From Rhodopila globiformis (GTDB lineage: Bacteria > Pseudomonadota > Alphaproteobacteria > Acetobacterales > Acetobacteraceae): a stretch of 64,000 bases of DNA. The notes under the pieces were generated by a model. The model was not told the origin of the DNA and did no database searches. It worked only from the letters and a program-made list of their open reading frames with translations. Where the stretch lies: NCBI RefSeq assembly GCF_002937115.1, contig NZ_NHRY01000075.1, positions 1 to 64,000 of the forward strand. The letters are read 5' to 3'. The number at the start of each line of letters is the position of its first letter. Within the stretch, counting starts at the first letter, position 1. The position numbers were made by a program, and so were the translations under genes. This document shows positions 42,486 to 50,826 of this stretch, piece after piece.

Positions 42486-43442
42486 TCATCGCGCCGCCAG
42501 CATCTCCAGGAACGTCTGCAGCACCGGCACCACCACCTCCGGCGCGTCCTCCTGGATGTAGTGCCCGGCGGATGGCACGTGCACGGCCGGCGCCTTTGGC
42601 CACAGGCCGTCGAAATCGGCCAGCGCCAGTGCCGGCGGGATGGCGCGGTCGCGCATGCCCTCGATCATCAGCGCCGGCTTCGCGCGCAGGGCGGGCACGC
42701 CGGCGGCGCCTTCCCTGACGAACTCCCGGATCCGCCCCAGCGCCAGGTCGAGCGGAAATTCGATCGCGCCCTTGCAATCCGCCGGCGTCGGGAACGGCGC
42801 GGCATAGGCGCGGATGAAGGTCGGATCGACCCGGTCCAGCCGCTCCAGCCCGACGATCTGCATCACCGACAGGATGGTCGAGCCAAGCTGCGACAGCACC
42901 GCCTCGGTGCGGCCCGTCGGGAGTCCCTCGCGAATCCAGCGGAACCACGGCGTTTCCAGCGGGTTCGGCAGATCGCGCCGCCCGGCCGCGCCATAGCCGA
43001 CGACGGTATTCATCAGGACCAGGCTGTGGATGCGCTCGGGGTGCCGCGCCGCGTAGCCGACGCCGATGGGGCCGCCCCAGTCCTGCATCACCAGGGTGAT
43101 GTCGCGCAGGTCCAGCGCTTCGATCAGCGCCGCGAGGTTGGCGACGTGCGTACGCAGCGTGTACTCCCGGTCGGGCGGAGTCGCGCTCTTGCCGAAGCCC
43201 ATGTGGTCCGGCACCACGACGCGATGGCCCGAGGCTGCCAGCGACGGGATGAAGCGGCGCCAGATATAGCCCCATGTCGGCTGCCCGTGCAGCAGCAGCA
43301 CGGGACGCCCCTGGCCGTTTTCCCCTGGGTCTCGGTCTCCCCCTGGGCCTTCGTCAACGTAATGCTGCCGGAAGCCCGCCGCTTCGCAAAAGCGCGGGGC
43401 GAAGGGCCAGGTGCCGTCGAAGGTCTCGTCCGCCGCGATCAT
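42486..43442 (-). CDS. Alpha/beta hydrolase, haloalkane-dehalogenase-like
   Basis: A 318-residue alpha/beta hydrolase. It has oxyanion motif LLHGQPTWGYIWR (about 50-62), nucleophile Asp121 followed by Trp122 (VMQDWGGPIG), a catalytic acid in EGMRDRAIPP and the catalytic His in SAGHYIQED. Asp nucleophile plus Trp is the hallmark of haloalkane dehalogenases and close epoxide-type hydrolases; the Trp is one halide-binding residue. The second halide ligand cannot be assigned by eye. It starts 3 bases after the phytoene-synthase-like gene on the same strand, so the two are probably co-transcribed. Confidence 0.78.
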   Translation of the reverse strand: MIAADETFDGTWPFAPRFCEAAGFRQHYVDEGPGGDRDPGENGQGRPVLLLHGQPTWGYIWRRFIPSLAASGHRVVVPDHMGFGKSATPPDREYTLRTHVANLAALIEALDLRDITLVMQDWGGPIGVGYAARHPERIHSLVLMNTVVGYGAAGRRDLPNPLETPWFRWIREGLPTGRTEAVLSQLGSTILSVMQIVGLERLDRVDPTFIRAYAAPFPTPADCKGAIEFPLDLALGRIREFVREGAAGVPALRAKPALMIEGMRDRAIPPALALADFDGLWPKAPAVHVPSAGHYIQEDAPEVVVPVLQTFLEMLAAR

Positions 43443-43445
43443 TGC

Positions 43446-44249
43446 CTACTCCTGCGCAACCATGCGTGTCCGAATGTGTCCGGTCAATCCCGCGAACGTG
43501 ACGGCCAGCCGATCGGCCAGGCGGCGCGGCTGTGCGACGGCCGGCCAAGCCGCCAGGTCGCGCCGCGCCAGCACCGCCGGCAGCGCCGCCGCCACCGCCG
43601 ACCGCGGCACCGCGCGGGGCCGGGCCTGCGCCAGGAACGCCCGTCCCTCGCCGGCGACCGCGTCCAGCACCGCCCGCGCCGGCGCGGCGCCGGGATCATG
43701 GATGAATGCCTCCGGCGACAGTCCGTGCCGCGCCAGCAGCTCCTGCGGCAGCAGGCAGCGGTCCTGCGCCGCCAGCGCGCCGCTGGCCCGCAGCAGCGCC
43801 GCCACGCCATAGGCGGCACCGAACGGCCGGAACGGCTCGGGGTCCGGCGCGCCCAGTGCGGCCGCCGCCGCCACCGCCAAGCCGCCGGCGCCGGCCAGCA
43901 GCCAGCCGCGCCAGTCCGCCAGTGTCGGGAAGTCGCCATACGCCTCCGCCTCCCGCGCCTCGATCAGCGGCAACAGCCGATCGGCTGGCAGCGCACCGGT
44001 TGCGATGGCCGCCGAGACGGGCGTGGCGACCTCGTGCGGACGGGGCGCGCCCTCCACCACCTCCCGCCACCATTGCAGCCGGATCAGCGCCAGCGGCGGC
44101 TCGTGCGCGACGCTGCGGGCGCGGGCGAGTTCGTGGTTGAAGGCATACAGCGTCAGCAGCGCGTCACGCCGCGGGGCCGGCGCGAACAGCGCGGTCAGGA
44201 ACCGGTCCGGGTCATGGCGGCGAACCAGGGCGACGATCGAGTCGTTCAT
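43446..44249 (-). CDS. Squalene/phytoene-synthase-like protein lacking clear Asp-rich motifs
   Basis: This 267-residue protein is related to the trans-isoprenyl diphosphate synthases of the COG1562 group. Family blocks are RFLTALFAPAPRRDALLTLY, AFNHELARARSVAHEPP and LIRLQWWREVVEG. True synthases have DxxxD-type Mg2+ motifs in helices near YAF and in the second half. Here the first reads NHELAR and the second region reads RCLLPQELLARHG, so catalysis is doubtful. It may be an assembly factor of the NDUFAF6 kind. The start MNDSIVAL at 44249 matches the start of the degraded second copy at 48203. Together with the dehalogenase-like gene it forms a short operon. Confidence 0.7.
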   Translation of the reverse strand: MNDSIVALVRRHDPDRFLTALFAPAPRRDALLTLYAFNHELARARSVAHEPPLALIRLQWWREVVEGAPRPHEVATPVSAAIATGALPADRLLPLIEAREAEAYGDFPTLADWRGWLLAGAGGLAVAAAAALGAPDPEPFRPFGAAYGVAALLRASGALAAQDRCLLPQELLARHGLSPEAFIHDPGAAPARAVLDAVAGEGRAFLAQARPRAVPRSAVAAALPAVLARRDLAAWPAVAQPRRLADRLAVTFAGLTGHIRTRMVAQE

Positions 44250-44400
44250 GCCGCGGGTCGTCGCGCGGTTCGTGCCGCCTGGCAAGCCTGCCCGCTCTTG
44301 GCCTGCCGGCACGGGTTGACGACCCGCCATCGCAACCATAGCTACGGATCGTTACCGGCCGCATCCACGGCACCCAACAGCACTGTGTTTGGAGGTATCC

Positions 44401-45000
44401 ATGGCTTTCGAACTGCCGACCCTGCCCTACGCCAAGAGTTCCCTCGGAGCGAAGGGTATGTGTGAGGAAACCCTCGATCTGCATCACGGCAAGCACCATC
44501 AAGCCTACGTGACGGCGCTGAACGGCTTCGTCGAGAAAGATTCGGCGCTGCAAGGCAAGTCGCTGGAGGACATCGTCAGGTCCACCTACAACGACGCCGC
44601 CAAGGCGCCGGTGTTCAACAATGCCGGCCAGCACTGGAACCACATCGTGTTCTGGCAGTGCATGAGCCCGAACGGCGGCCGCATGCCGACGAAGCTGGAA
44701 GCGAAGATCAAGGAAGACCTGGGCGGCGTGCAGGCGTTCAAGGACGCCTTCAAGGCCGCGGGCGCCAGCCAGTTCGGCTCGGGCTGGGCCTGGCTGGTAC
44801 TGGGGCCGGACGGCAAGCTGAAGGTCACCAAGACCCCGAACGGCGCCAACCCGCTGGCCACCGGCGAGGGCAAGGTGCTGCTGGCCTGCGACGTGTGGGA
44901 GCACAGCTACTACCTGGATTTCCGCAACCGCCGCCCGGACTACCTGCAGAACTGGCTGGATAACCTGGCGAACTACGAATACGCCGAGGCCCAGCTGTAG
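44401..45000 (+). CDS. sodB: Fe/Mn superoxide dismutase
   Basis: A 199-residue cytoplasmic enzyme that converts superoxide to oxygen and hydrogen peroxide. The four metal ligands are visible: His28 (LDLHHGKHHQAYV), His in GQHWNHIVFW, and Asp and His in CDVWEHSYYLDF. QFGSGWAWLVL is the conserved core. No signal peptide. GGAGG sits just before the ATG at 44401 (MAFELPTLPY). The type of metal (Fe, Mn or both) is not decided by eye. A hairpin follows directly. The gene lies inside one half of the tandem duplication and has no second copy. Confidence 0.95.
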   Translation: MAFELPTLPYAKSSLGAKGMCEETLDLHHGKHHQAYVTALNGFVEKDSALQGKSLEDIVRSTYNDAAKAPVFNNAGQHWNHIVFWQCMSPNGGRMPTKLEAKIKEDLGGVQAFKDAFKAAGASQFGSGWAWLVLGPDGKLKVTKTPNGANPLATGEGKVLLACDVWEHSYYLDFRNRRPDYLQNWLDNLANYEYAEAQL

Positions 45001-45005
45001 GAACC

Positions 45006-45040
45006 AACAACCCGGACGCGGTCGCCGCGCCCGGGTTGTT
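45006..45040 (+). terminator. Hairpin downstream of superoxide dismutase
   Basis: AACAACCCGG at 45006-45015 pairs with CCGGGTTGTT at 45031-45040, and inner bases CGCGG/CCGCG extend the stem with one mismatch. It lies 6 bases after the stop codon. There is only a weak T-run, so stopping may be partial or help RNA stability. Confidence 0.65.
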
Positions 45041-45051
45041 CCTGTCCTCGG

Positions 45052-45093
45052 CCAGACGGGGCGTTTCCACGCGCGTGGAAACGCCCCGTCTGG
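45052..45093. repeat. Perfect 42-bp palindrome between convergent genes
   Basis: The 42 bases are their own reverse complement without a loop (core GGCGTTTCCACGCGCGTGG). The site lies between the ends of superoxide dismutase and porin 1. Related shorter hairpins with GCGTTTCCA/TGGAAACGC are at 53235-53259, and GTGGAAACGC occurs at 48571-48580. Confidence 0.85.
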
Positions 45094-45113
45094 TGTTGCA
45101 CGAGCCACCGCGT

Positions 45114-45144
45114 CAGCCCGGGACCGCTTCGGAATCCCGGGCTG
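45114..45144 (-). terminator. Hairpin downstream of porin 1
   Basis: CAGCCCGGGA (45114-45123) and TCCCGGGCTG (45135-45144) form a perfect 10-bp stem with an 11-base loop, 9 bases past the porin stop on the minus strand. A stem of the same design sits after porin 2 (48611-48639). Confidence 0.65.
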
Positions 45145-45152
45145 GCGTTATG

Positions 45153-46436
45153 CTAGTGCGGCACGAAGGTCGGCCACTCGAAGGCCTGGCCGAGATCGAT
45201 CGCGACCTGGAAGCCGAGCACCCAGGCGTTATGGTACTGGACCGGTGGCGTCCCCGCCGGCGTGCCACCGTTGGTCGGGTTGACAATCAAATCCGCAAAC
45301 GGCTTGAACGTGATGCCCGGAATGACGCTGAAGCCGTAGTTCAGCTCGAAGTCGTATTCCTTGTTAAAGGCGGGATTGATCTGCGAGTTGTTGACGTACA
45401 GCGAGGCAATGAAGCCGGCCGTATCGCGTGGCCGCGAATAGATTGGCCCCTGGGTGAACAGGCCGCCATAGTACTGGCCCCATTGCCCGGAGTTTCCGGT
45501 ATAGGTGATGGCACCGCCGAACACCCACAGGCTTTGATTGGTGTTGCGGTCCGGCCGCCAGACGGCCTGCTGGCCCTGCGCATACCAGGCGCCACGGGCA
45601 TTCCGGCCGCCGATGAACGTGTTGGCGTTGGCGATGGCGGTGTCCACGTAGCCGCCAATGTCATACTTCGCCGGATACTGGGCGGTCTTGTAGCTGGTCT
45701 GGTAGCCGATCTCCATCGGGATGAAGGCGCCCGGCGTGGACGGCCACCAGGCGAACCCGTGATCGGCGTACGGGAAGGGGGGGTTGAACTGGTGCTGGTA
45801 AACACCGGCCCTGACATAGACTTCCGGCGTCACCTGGAAGTTGACGCGCCCGCCCCACTCCGAGATCGGATACGCGCCGTTCAGGTTGTTGCCATACCAG
45901 CTTGTCGGCTGCGCGCAGATCTGGCCGACGAAGGTGCAGGAGATGTCCGAGAACGCGAAGTCAAACGTCGGGTTGGTACGGCCGAGGGTGACGTCCAGCC
46001 GGTCGTTCCAGAAGCCCTGTTCCCAGTACAGGTAGCCCAGGCGGATCTGGAACGGGCCCTGGTCGGACGTGATCAGGCCCGCGGTATTGCCGGCGATTCC
46101 TTCGATGGGAATGCCGGCGCGCTGGTCGAAGCCGATATGGATCGAGGCCGAGGGGATGCCCAGGATGGTCTCGAGGTCAAACACCGCGGCCGTGGAGAAA
46201 TGGCCGATCGGCATGATGCCGTTCTCCTTGCCGCCGGAAACGACGGCCGCGAAATCATAGGCGTAGGCGGCGTCGAAGTAGATGCCGTTGTTCTTCAGGG
46301 TCTGCCCGAAGTTGATGATCGGGTCGAATGGTGCCGCCGACGGCACAGCCTGGGCATGGGCTGAACGTGGATCGAGGCACAGGACGCCGGCAAGCGCCGT
46401 AACGCCCAGGTAAAGCCCGTAACGCATTTTCGACAT
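45153..46436 (-). CDS. OprB-like outer-membrane porin, copy 1
   Basis: This 427-residue barrel protein has a signal peptide (MSKMRYGLYLGVTALAGVL, cleavage near AHAQA). Repeated amphipathic strands follow, such as GIYFDAAYAYDFAAV, FQIRLGYLYWEQGFW, VYVRAGVYQHQF and GITFKPFADLIVNP. The carbohydrate-porin-like stretch IPSASIHIGFDQRAG is near the start. It is strongly similar along its length to the protein encoded at 48649-49926. It lies 83 bases downstream of a DUF3313 lipoprotein gene on the same strand, an arrangement also duplicated. Uptake of sugars or other small solutes is the family role; substrate unknown. Confidence 0.83.
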   Translation of the reverse strand: MSKMRYGLYLGVTALAGVLCLDPRSAHAQAVPSAAPFDPIINFGQTLKNNGIYFDAAYAYDFAAVVSGGKENGIMPIGHFSTAAVFDLETILGIPSASIHIGFDQRAGIPIEGIAGNTAGLITSDQGPFQIRLGYLYWEQGFWNDRLDVTLGRTNPTFDFAFSDISCTFVGQICAQPTSWYGNNLNGAYPISEWGGRVNFQVTPEVYVRAGVYQHQFNPPFPYADHGFAWWPSTPGAFIPMEIGYQTSYKTAQYPAKYDIGGYVDTAIANANTFIGGRNARGAWYAQGQQAVWRPDRNTNQSLWVFGGAITYTGNSGQWGQYYGGLFTQGPIYSRPRDTAGFIASLYVNNSQINPAFNKEYDFELNYGFSVIPGITFKPFADLIVNPTNGGTPAGTPPVQYHNAWVLGFQVAIDLGQAFEWPTFVPH

Positions 46437-46519
46437 GATACACTCCCAGTCAGCCCGTTACCGGCTGTTTTTATTCCTATTGTACGATTGCTTCCCGTGC
46501 GGAGGCATCCCTGCCGGTC

Positions 46520-47344
46520 CTACTGCTGCGCTGGCGGCAAGGCTCCGTTGGCCTGCCGCTGGCGGATCATGGCCCTGACCAGGTCGTCGGCGAACTGTTC
46601 GCACGCCGCGTCGGCGAAATCCAACGCCCGCGTCGGCCGGCCGGGCGCCGGAAGGTCCATCACCGTCGGGCTGACCGGCGAGGAGAACGCCACCAGCAGG
46701 TTGCCATTCTGGGAATCGGTGAGCTTGCCCGACATGGTCATCGTGCCGGCGGTCGATCCACTGCCCTCGGGCATGCCGACCGACAGCGCCGGTCCGGCAA
46801 AGTTCCAGCCCGCCGGCGCAGCGTACTGCGGCCGCGGCGGAACCAGACGGGCCAGAACGAGTTCCAGCCTGAACACGCCCGGCCCGGGCTGGTCCACGAC
46901 CCTGAACCGCCGGCCAACGGCCGCACGCACATCCCTGGTGCACATGGCGGCAACCTGGTCCACCTGGTCCGGGCTCAGATCGGCGAAGTACGAGCCTCTG
47001 CCGCGATACACGGTGGCCGGCGGGATCTGGTAGGCGGATGCCGAGCGCTCCGCGGCGGCGAGTTCGGGGCTCCGCCACAGCCGGGTGCCCATCGGCGCGG
47101 CGCCCGAAAGATCCTCCGGTGCCTTGGTCAGCGGCACGTTGGTGTTGAGCGCCCGCGCCCCTGGCGGGGTGCACGCCGAGAGCAGCAGCCCGAACGCACC
47201 GATCGCTGAAAACGACAGCACCGCGCGTGACTGTCGGGACAACAATCGCACCACGCCGGATCGACACTGGGTCTCTGTTTCCCGAGACCGAACTACCTTG
47301 GAACCGCGCATCGGAGCGCCGATCGCTTGAACAGTCTTTTTCAT
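46520..47344 (-). CDS. DUF3313-like lipoprotein, copy 1
   Basis: This 274-residue protein has a long basic N-terminus and a lipobox-ended hydrophobic segment (SAIGAFGLLLSAC), so it is an exported lipoprotein. The mature part (WRSPELAAAERSASAYQIPP, FADLSPDQVDQVAAMCTRDV, VVDQPGPGVFRLELVLARL, CEQFADDLVRAMIRQRQ) resembles the DUF3313 family of unknown function. The start MKKTVQAIGA at 47344 was chosen because the paralog at 50826 starts the same way (MKKIVQATDV). It is the first gene of the lipoprotein-porin operon and may help porin placement or stability, which is only a guess from context. Confidence 0.72.
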   Translation of the reverse strand: MKKTVQAIGAPMRGSKVVRSRETETQCRSGVVRLLSRQSRAVLSFSAIGAFGLLLSACTPPGARALNTNVPLTKAPEDLSGAAPMGTRLWRSPELAAAERSASAYQIPPATVYRGRGSYFADLSPDQVDQVAAMCTRDVRAAVGRRFRVVDQPGPGVFRLELVLARLVPPRPQYAAPAGWNFAGPALSVGMPEGSGSTAGTMTMSGKLTDSQNGNLLVAFSSPVSPTVMDLPAPGRPTRALDFADAACEQFADDLVRAMIRQRQANGALPPAQQ

Positions 47345-47711
47345 TGTGTTGCCCCCACAGACCAAAGCCGCGCAGGACTTATTACTTACTGGACGCACGG
47401 ATGCATTATAGAACGCGGCTTCGTTCGCCAGACTGACGACGCTTCCAGCGAACTGTCAATTGCAATGATAGTGCTGCGGCGATCCGGCAACGCCAAAAAA
47501 CACCACCCGGCAAATGATAAATGGCCAGATCAGTTTCGATAACTACATTCCATTAGCAGGAAATGAGAAGAATGTCGTCGTACAAGCGACGCACAATAAA
47601 TTACCGTTATGAGAGATGCACGTCATGCGGGAAATGCGCCACCGTTGGATCGAAATCACAAGCTGGCGACCTCATGCCGCAGCCTTCTTGTTGCCGCCTT
47701 GAGTGTGGCGG
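47345..47711. other. Upstream region of DUF3313 copy 1, duplicated at 50827-51154
   Basis: No gene is seen. The AT content is higher than average, and several blocks are shared with the region upstream of the second DUF3313 gene. One of these is CGAACTGTCAATTG at the same relative place. Conservation between the copies points to a shared promoter/regulatory region for the lipoprotein-porin operon. Confidence 0.6.
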
Positions 47712-48203
47712 TCAGGCAACACCGAGCACCCGCATAATGTGGCGAAACAGCCCGACTAAATCGAACCCGGCCCCGGCGCCCGAACGTAACGCCGATCGGC
47801 GGTCCGCGATCGCGTGGTCCGTGAGCATTGCCGGCACGCTGGCAAATCGCCTCGCTGGCAAATGAGCCGCGGATCTTATCGGTGGGCCGGGCCGATGTCC
47901 GGGCTGAGTGGGCCGCGCCACGGCCGCGTCAGTCCCGAACACCCGATTGCGAGGCGGCAGCGGCCGTGCGAAGCCGATGGTCCGCGACTGGCCAGCCACC
48001 TGCGCGCCGTCCACCATCTCCCGCCACCATTGCAGGCGGATCTGCGGCGGCGGCTTGTGCGCGATGCTGCGGGCACGAGCGAGTCCATGGTTGAAGGCGT
48101 ACAACCGCAGCGGCGCATCGCGGCACGGGGCGGGCACGAACTGCGCGGTCAGGAACCGGCCGGGGTTGCGGCGGCGAACCAGGGCGGCGATCACGTCGTT
48201 CAT
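47712..48203 (-). pseudogene. Shrunken copy of the phytoene-synthase-like gene
   Basis: Starting at 48203 the frame reads MNDVIAALVRRRNPGRFLTA followed by QFVPAPCRDAPLRLYAFNHG and IRLQWWREMVDGAQ. This is clearly homologous to the first 75 residues of the protein at 43446-44249. After that the similarity is lost, and only the last stretch (LVGLFRHIMRVLGVA, compare FAGLTGHIRTRMVAQE) looks related. The product would have 163 residues instead of 267, so the central helices are deleted. Because a frame remains open it might still be translated, but the enzyme fold is gone. It is a decaying leftover of the duplication. Confidence 0.75.
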
Positions 48204-48441
48204 GCTGCGGGCCGTCGTGCGGTTCGCGTCGTCCGTGACGCATGTCCGCAAGGGCTTGTCCCCATGAATTGACGACTCGCGTGGACGCGGCTGAGGCCGG
48301 CGGAAGGTCGCCACGCAGTCGGAACGGCTCGAATCCGGGGACAATGGAGGAAGACAGGACATGGCCCCACCCGCATGCACACCCGTCGGAAACAACCGCG
48401 AAGTCAGGGGCTTGCCCGGCGGCCCGGCATGTTGCGCTATC

Positions 48442-48516
48442 GTCATGGCCAGACGTGTCCTGGCCATCTGCGCTTCGACGGTGGGGGTGGATGGCCGGGA
48501 CACGCCCGGCCATGAC
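48442..48516. repeat. Palindromic intergenic repeat, copy 2
   Basis: Arms 48442-48467 and 48491-48516 form an imperfect stem. The right arm is identical to that of the copy at 7617-7642, and the loop is nearly the same (CTGCGCTTCGACGGT...GGTGG). The element lies in the gap between the phytoene-synthase relic and porin 2. Confidence 0.82.
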
Positions 48517-48551
48517 GGAGGAGCAACGAACCTGGGGCGCCATGCAGGACA

Positions 48552-48584
48552 GGCAGCGTCCCCATCCTGCGTGGAAACGCTGCC
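48552..48584. other. Short hairpin near the end of porin 2
   Basis: GGCAGCGT (48552-48559) pairs with ACGCTGCC (48577-48584). The right side contains GTGGAAACGC, the half-site of the 42-bp palindrome at 45052. It lies downstream of the porin 2 terminator hairpin on the minus strand. Confidence 0.45.
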
Positions 48585-48610
48585 GCCCATGAATCGTGAA
48601 CAACCTGATC

Positions 48611-48639
48611 AGCCTGCGGTCACGCTGCGACCGCAGGCT
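48611..48639 (-). terminator. Hairpin downstream of porin 2
   Basis: AGCCTGCGGT (48611-48620) and ACCGCAGGCT (48630-48639) form a perfect 10-bp stem with a 9-base loop, 10 bases past the porin stop. It matches the position of the porin 1 hairpin but has a different stem sequence. Confidence 0.65.
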
Positions 48640-48648
48640 GGCACCGTG

Positions 48649-49926
48649 CTAGTGCGGCACGAAAGTCGGCCACTCGAAGGCCTGGCCGAGGTCGATGGCA
48701 ACCTGGAAGCCCAGCAGCCAGGCGTTGTGCGGCTTGAACCCAACGCCGGAGCCCCCGTTCACGTTGCTCGGGTTGACGACGTAATTCGCGACCGGCTTGA
48801 ACGTAATGCCCGGGACGATGCTGAAGGCATAGTTCAGTTCAAAATCGTATTCCTTGTTATAGGCGGGCGTGATCTGCGAATTGTTGACGTACAGTGAGCC
48901 GATGAAGCCGATGGTGTCACGTGGCCGCGACAGGAACGGCCCTTGGTCGAACAGTCCAAGATAGTATTGGCCCCACTGGTTCGAGTTCCCGGTGTACGTA
49001 ATGGCACCGCCGAAGGCCCACAGGCTCCGGTTGGTATTGCGGTCCGGCCGCCACACGGCCTGCTGGAACTGCGCCCACCATGCGCCGCGGGCATTCCGGC
49101 CGGGAATGAGCGGGTTCGCGTTGGAGATGGCGGTATCCACGTAGCCGCCGATGTCATACTTCGCCGGGTACTGGGCGGTCCTGTAGCTGGTCTGGTAGCC
49201 GATCTCGGCCGGGACGAAGACGCCCGGCGCATTCAGGCCCCAGTTGAACTGGTGACTGGCGTAACCGGTGTCGGCGGTATGCTGATAGGCACCGGCCCTG
49301 ACATAGATGTCCGGCGTCACCTGGAAGTTGGCGCGGCCGCCCCACTGGGAGTTCGGATAAGCCGCGTTGGCGTTATTGAAGTACCAGCTTGTCGGCTGGG
49401 CGCAGATCTGGCCGACGAAGGTGCAGGAGATGTCGGAGAACGCGAAGTCGAACGTCGGGTTGGTACGGCCCAGGGTGATGTCCAGCCGGTCGTTCCAGAA
49501 GCCCTGTTCCCAGTACAGGAAGCCCAGGCGGATGGCGAACGGACCGGCGTCGGCGGACTGAAGCAGGCCGGCGGGGCTGCCGGCGATCTGCTGGACCAGC
49601 AGACCATAGCGTTGATCGAAGCCAATATGCACCGAGGCCGAGGGGATGCCCAGGATGGTCTCGAGGTCGAACACCGCAGCCGTCGAGAAGTGGCCGATCG
49701 GCATGACGCCGTTCTTCTGGCCGCCGGCAACGACGGCACTGAAGGTTTCGGAGTAGGCGGCATCGAAGTAGATGCCGTTGTTCTTCAATGTCTGCCCGAA
49801 ATTGATGATCGGATCGAATGGTGTCGCCGACGGCACTGCCTGGGCATGGGCTGCACTCGGGTCGAGGCACAGCAAGCCTGCAAGCGCCGTCGTACCCAGG
49901 TAAAGCCCGTAACGCATCTTCGACAT
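48649..49926 (-). CDS. OprB-like outer-membrane porin, copy 2
   Basis: A 425-residue paralog of the porin at 45153-46436, with nearly the same signal peptide (MSKMRYGLYLGTTALAGLL) and the same start and end (FEWPTFVPH). Long stretches are unchanged, for example GYLYWEQGFWNDRLD versus GFLYWEQGFWNDRLD and FSDISCTFVGQICAQPTSWY. Differences cluster in segments likely to be surface loops or pore loops (QHTADTGYASHQFNWGLNAP against QHQFNPPFPYADHGFAWW). This suggests the copies diverged in substrate or phage exposure. It lies 84 bases after DUF3313 copy 2. Confidence 0.83.
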   Translation of the reverse strand: MSKMRYGLYLGTTALAGLLCLDPSAAHAQAVPSATPFDPIINFGQTLKNNGIYFDAAYSETFSAVVAGGQKNGVMPIGHFSTAAVFDLETILGIPSASVHIGFDQRYGLLVQQIAGSPAGLLQSADAGPFAIRLGFLYWEQGFWNDRLDITLGRTNPTFDFAFSDISCTFVGQICAQPTSWYFNNANAAYPNSQWGGRANFQVTPDIYVRAGAYQHTADTGYASHQFNWGLNAPGVFVPAEIGYQTSYRTAQYPAKYDIGGYVDTAISNANPLIPGRNARGAWWAQFQQAVWRPDRNTNRSLWAFGGAITYTGNSNQWGQYYLGLFDQGPFLSRPRDTIGFIGSLYVNNSQITPAYNKEYDFELNYAFSIVPGITFKPVANYVVNPSNVNGGSGVGFKPHNAWLLGFQVAIDLGQAFEWPTFVPH

Positions 49927-50010
49927 GATACCCTCCCAGTCAGCCCGTTACCGGCCGCTGTTCATTCCTAGAGTGTTACAGTATCCCGTGTCCGGGCACC
50001 CGTGCCGATC

Positions 50011-50826
50011 CTACCGCGGCAAGGTCCCGTTGGCCTGCCGCTGGCGGACCATGGCCCTGACCAGGTCGTCGGCGAACTGTTCGCACGCCGCGTCGGCGAA
50101 ATCCAACACCCGCTGCGGCCGGCCGGGCGCCGGCAGGTCCATCACCGTCGGGCTGACCGGCGAGGAGAACGCCACCAGCAGGTTGCCATTCTGGGAATCG
50201 ATGAACTTGCCCGACATGGTCATCGTGCCGGCGGTCGATCCGCCGGCCTCGGGCATGCCGACCGACAGCGCCGGACCGGCGAAGTTCCAGCCCGCCGGCG
50301 CAGCGTACTGCGGCCGCGGCGGAACCAGGCGGGCCAGAATCAGTTCCAGCCTGAACACGCCCGGCCCGGGTTGGTCCACGACTCTGAACCGCCTGGCGAC
50401 GGCGCTGCGCACATCCCTGGTGCACATGGCGGCAACCTGGTCCACCTGGTCCGGGCTCAGATCGGCGTAGTATGAGCCCCGGCCGCGAAACACCGTGGCC
50501 GGCGGGATCTGGTAGGCGGATGCCGAGCGCTCCGCGGCGGCGAGTTCGGGGCTCCGCCACAGGCGGGTACCCATCGGCGCGGCGCCCGAAAGATCCTCCG
50601 GTGCCTTCGTCAGCGGCACGTTGGTATCGAGCGCCCGGGCCCCCGGCGGGGTGCACGCGGCAAGCAACAATCCGAACGCTCCAGCCACGGAAGCCGCCAG
50701 CATCGATCGTGACTGTCGAGACAACAGCCCGGCCATGCCGGATCGGCGCTGTGGCCCGGCTTCCTGGAAACGCCTCATGTCTGGGCCGCGCATTGTAACG
50801 TCGGTCGCCTGGACAATCTTCTTCAT
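50011..50826 (-). CDS. DUF3313-like lipoprotein, copy 2
   Basis: A 271-residue paralog of the lipoprotein at 46520-47344. It has the same layout: basic N-terminus, hydrophobic segment with lipobox LLLAAC, and the conserved blocks TNVPLTKAPEDLSGAAPMGT, RLWRSPELAAAERSASAYQI and GPALSVGMPEAGGSTAGTMT. Changes are scattered and conservative, and the frame is intact, so it is probably expressed. It heads the second lipoprotein-porin operon. Function unknown, as for copy 1. Confidence 0.72.
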   Translation of the reverse strand: MKKIVQATDVTMRGPDMRRFQEAGPQRRSGMAGLLSRQSRSMLAASVAGAFGLLLAACTPPGARALDTNVPLTKAPEDLSGAAPMGTRLWRSPELAAAERSASAYQIPPATVFRGRGSYYADLSPDQVDQVAAMCTRDVRSAVARRFRVVDQPGPGVFRLELILARLVPPRPQYAAPAGWNFAGPALSVGMPEAGGSTAGTMTMSGKFIDSQNGNLLVAFSSPVSPTVMDLPAPGRPQRVLDFADAACEQFADDLVRAMVRQRQANGTLPR

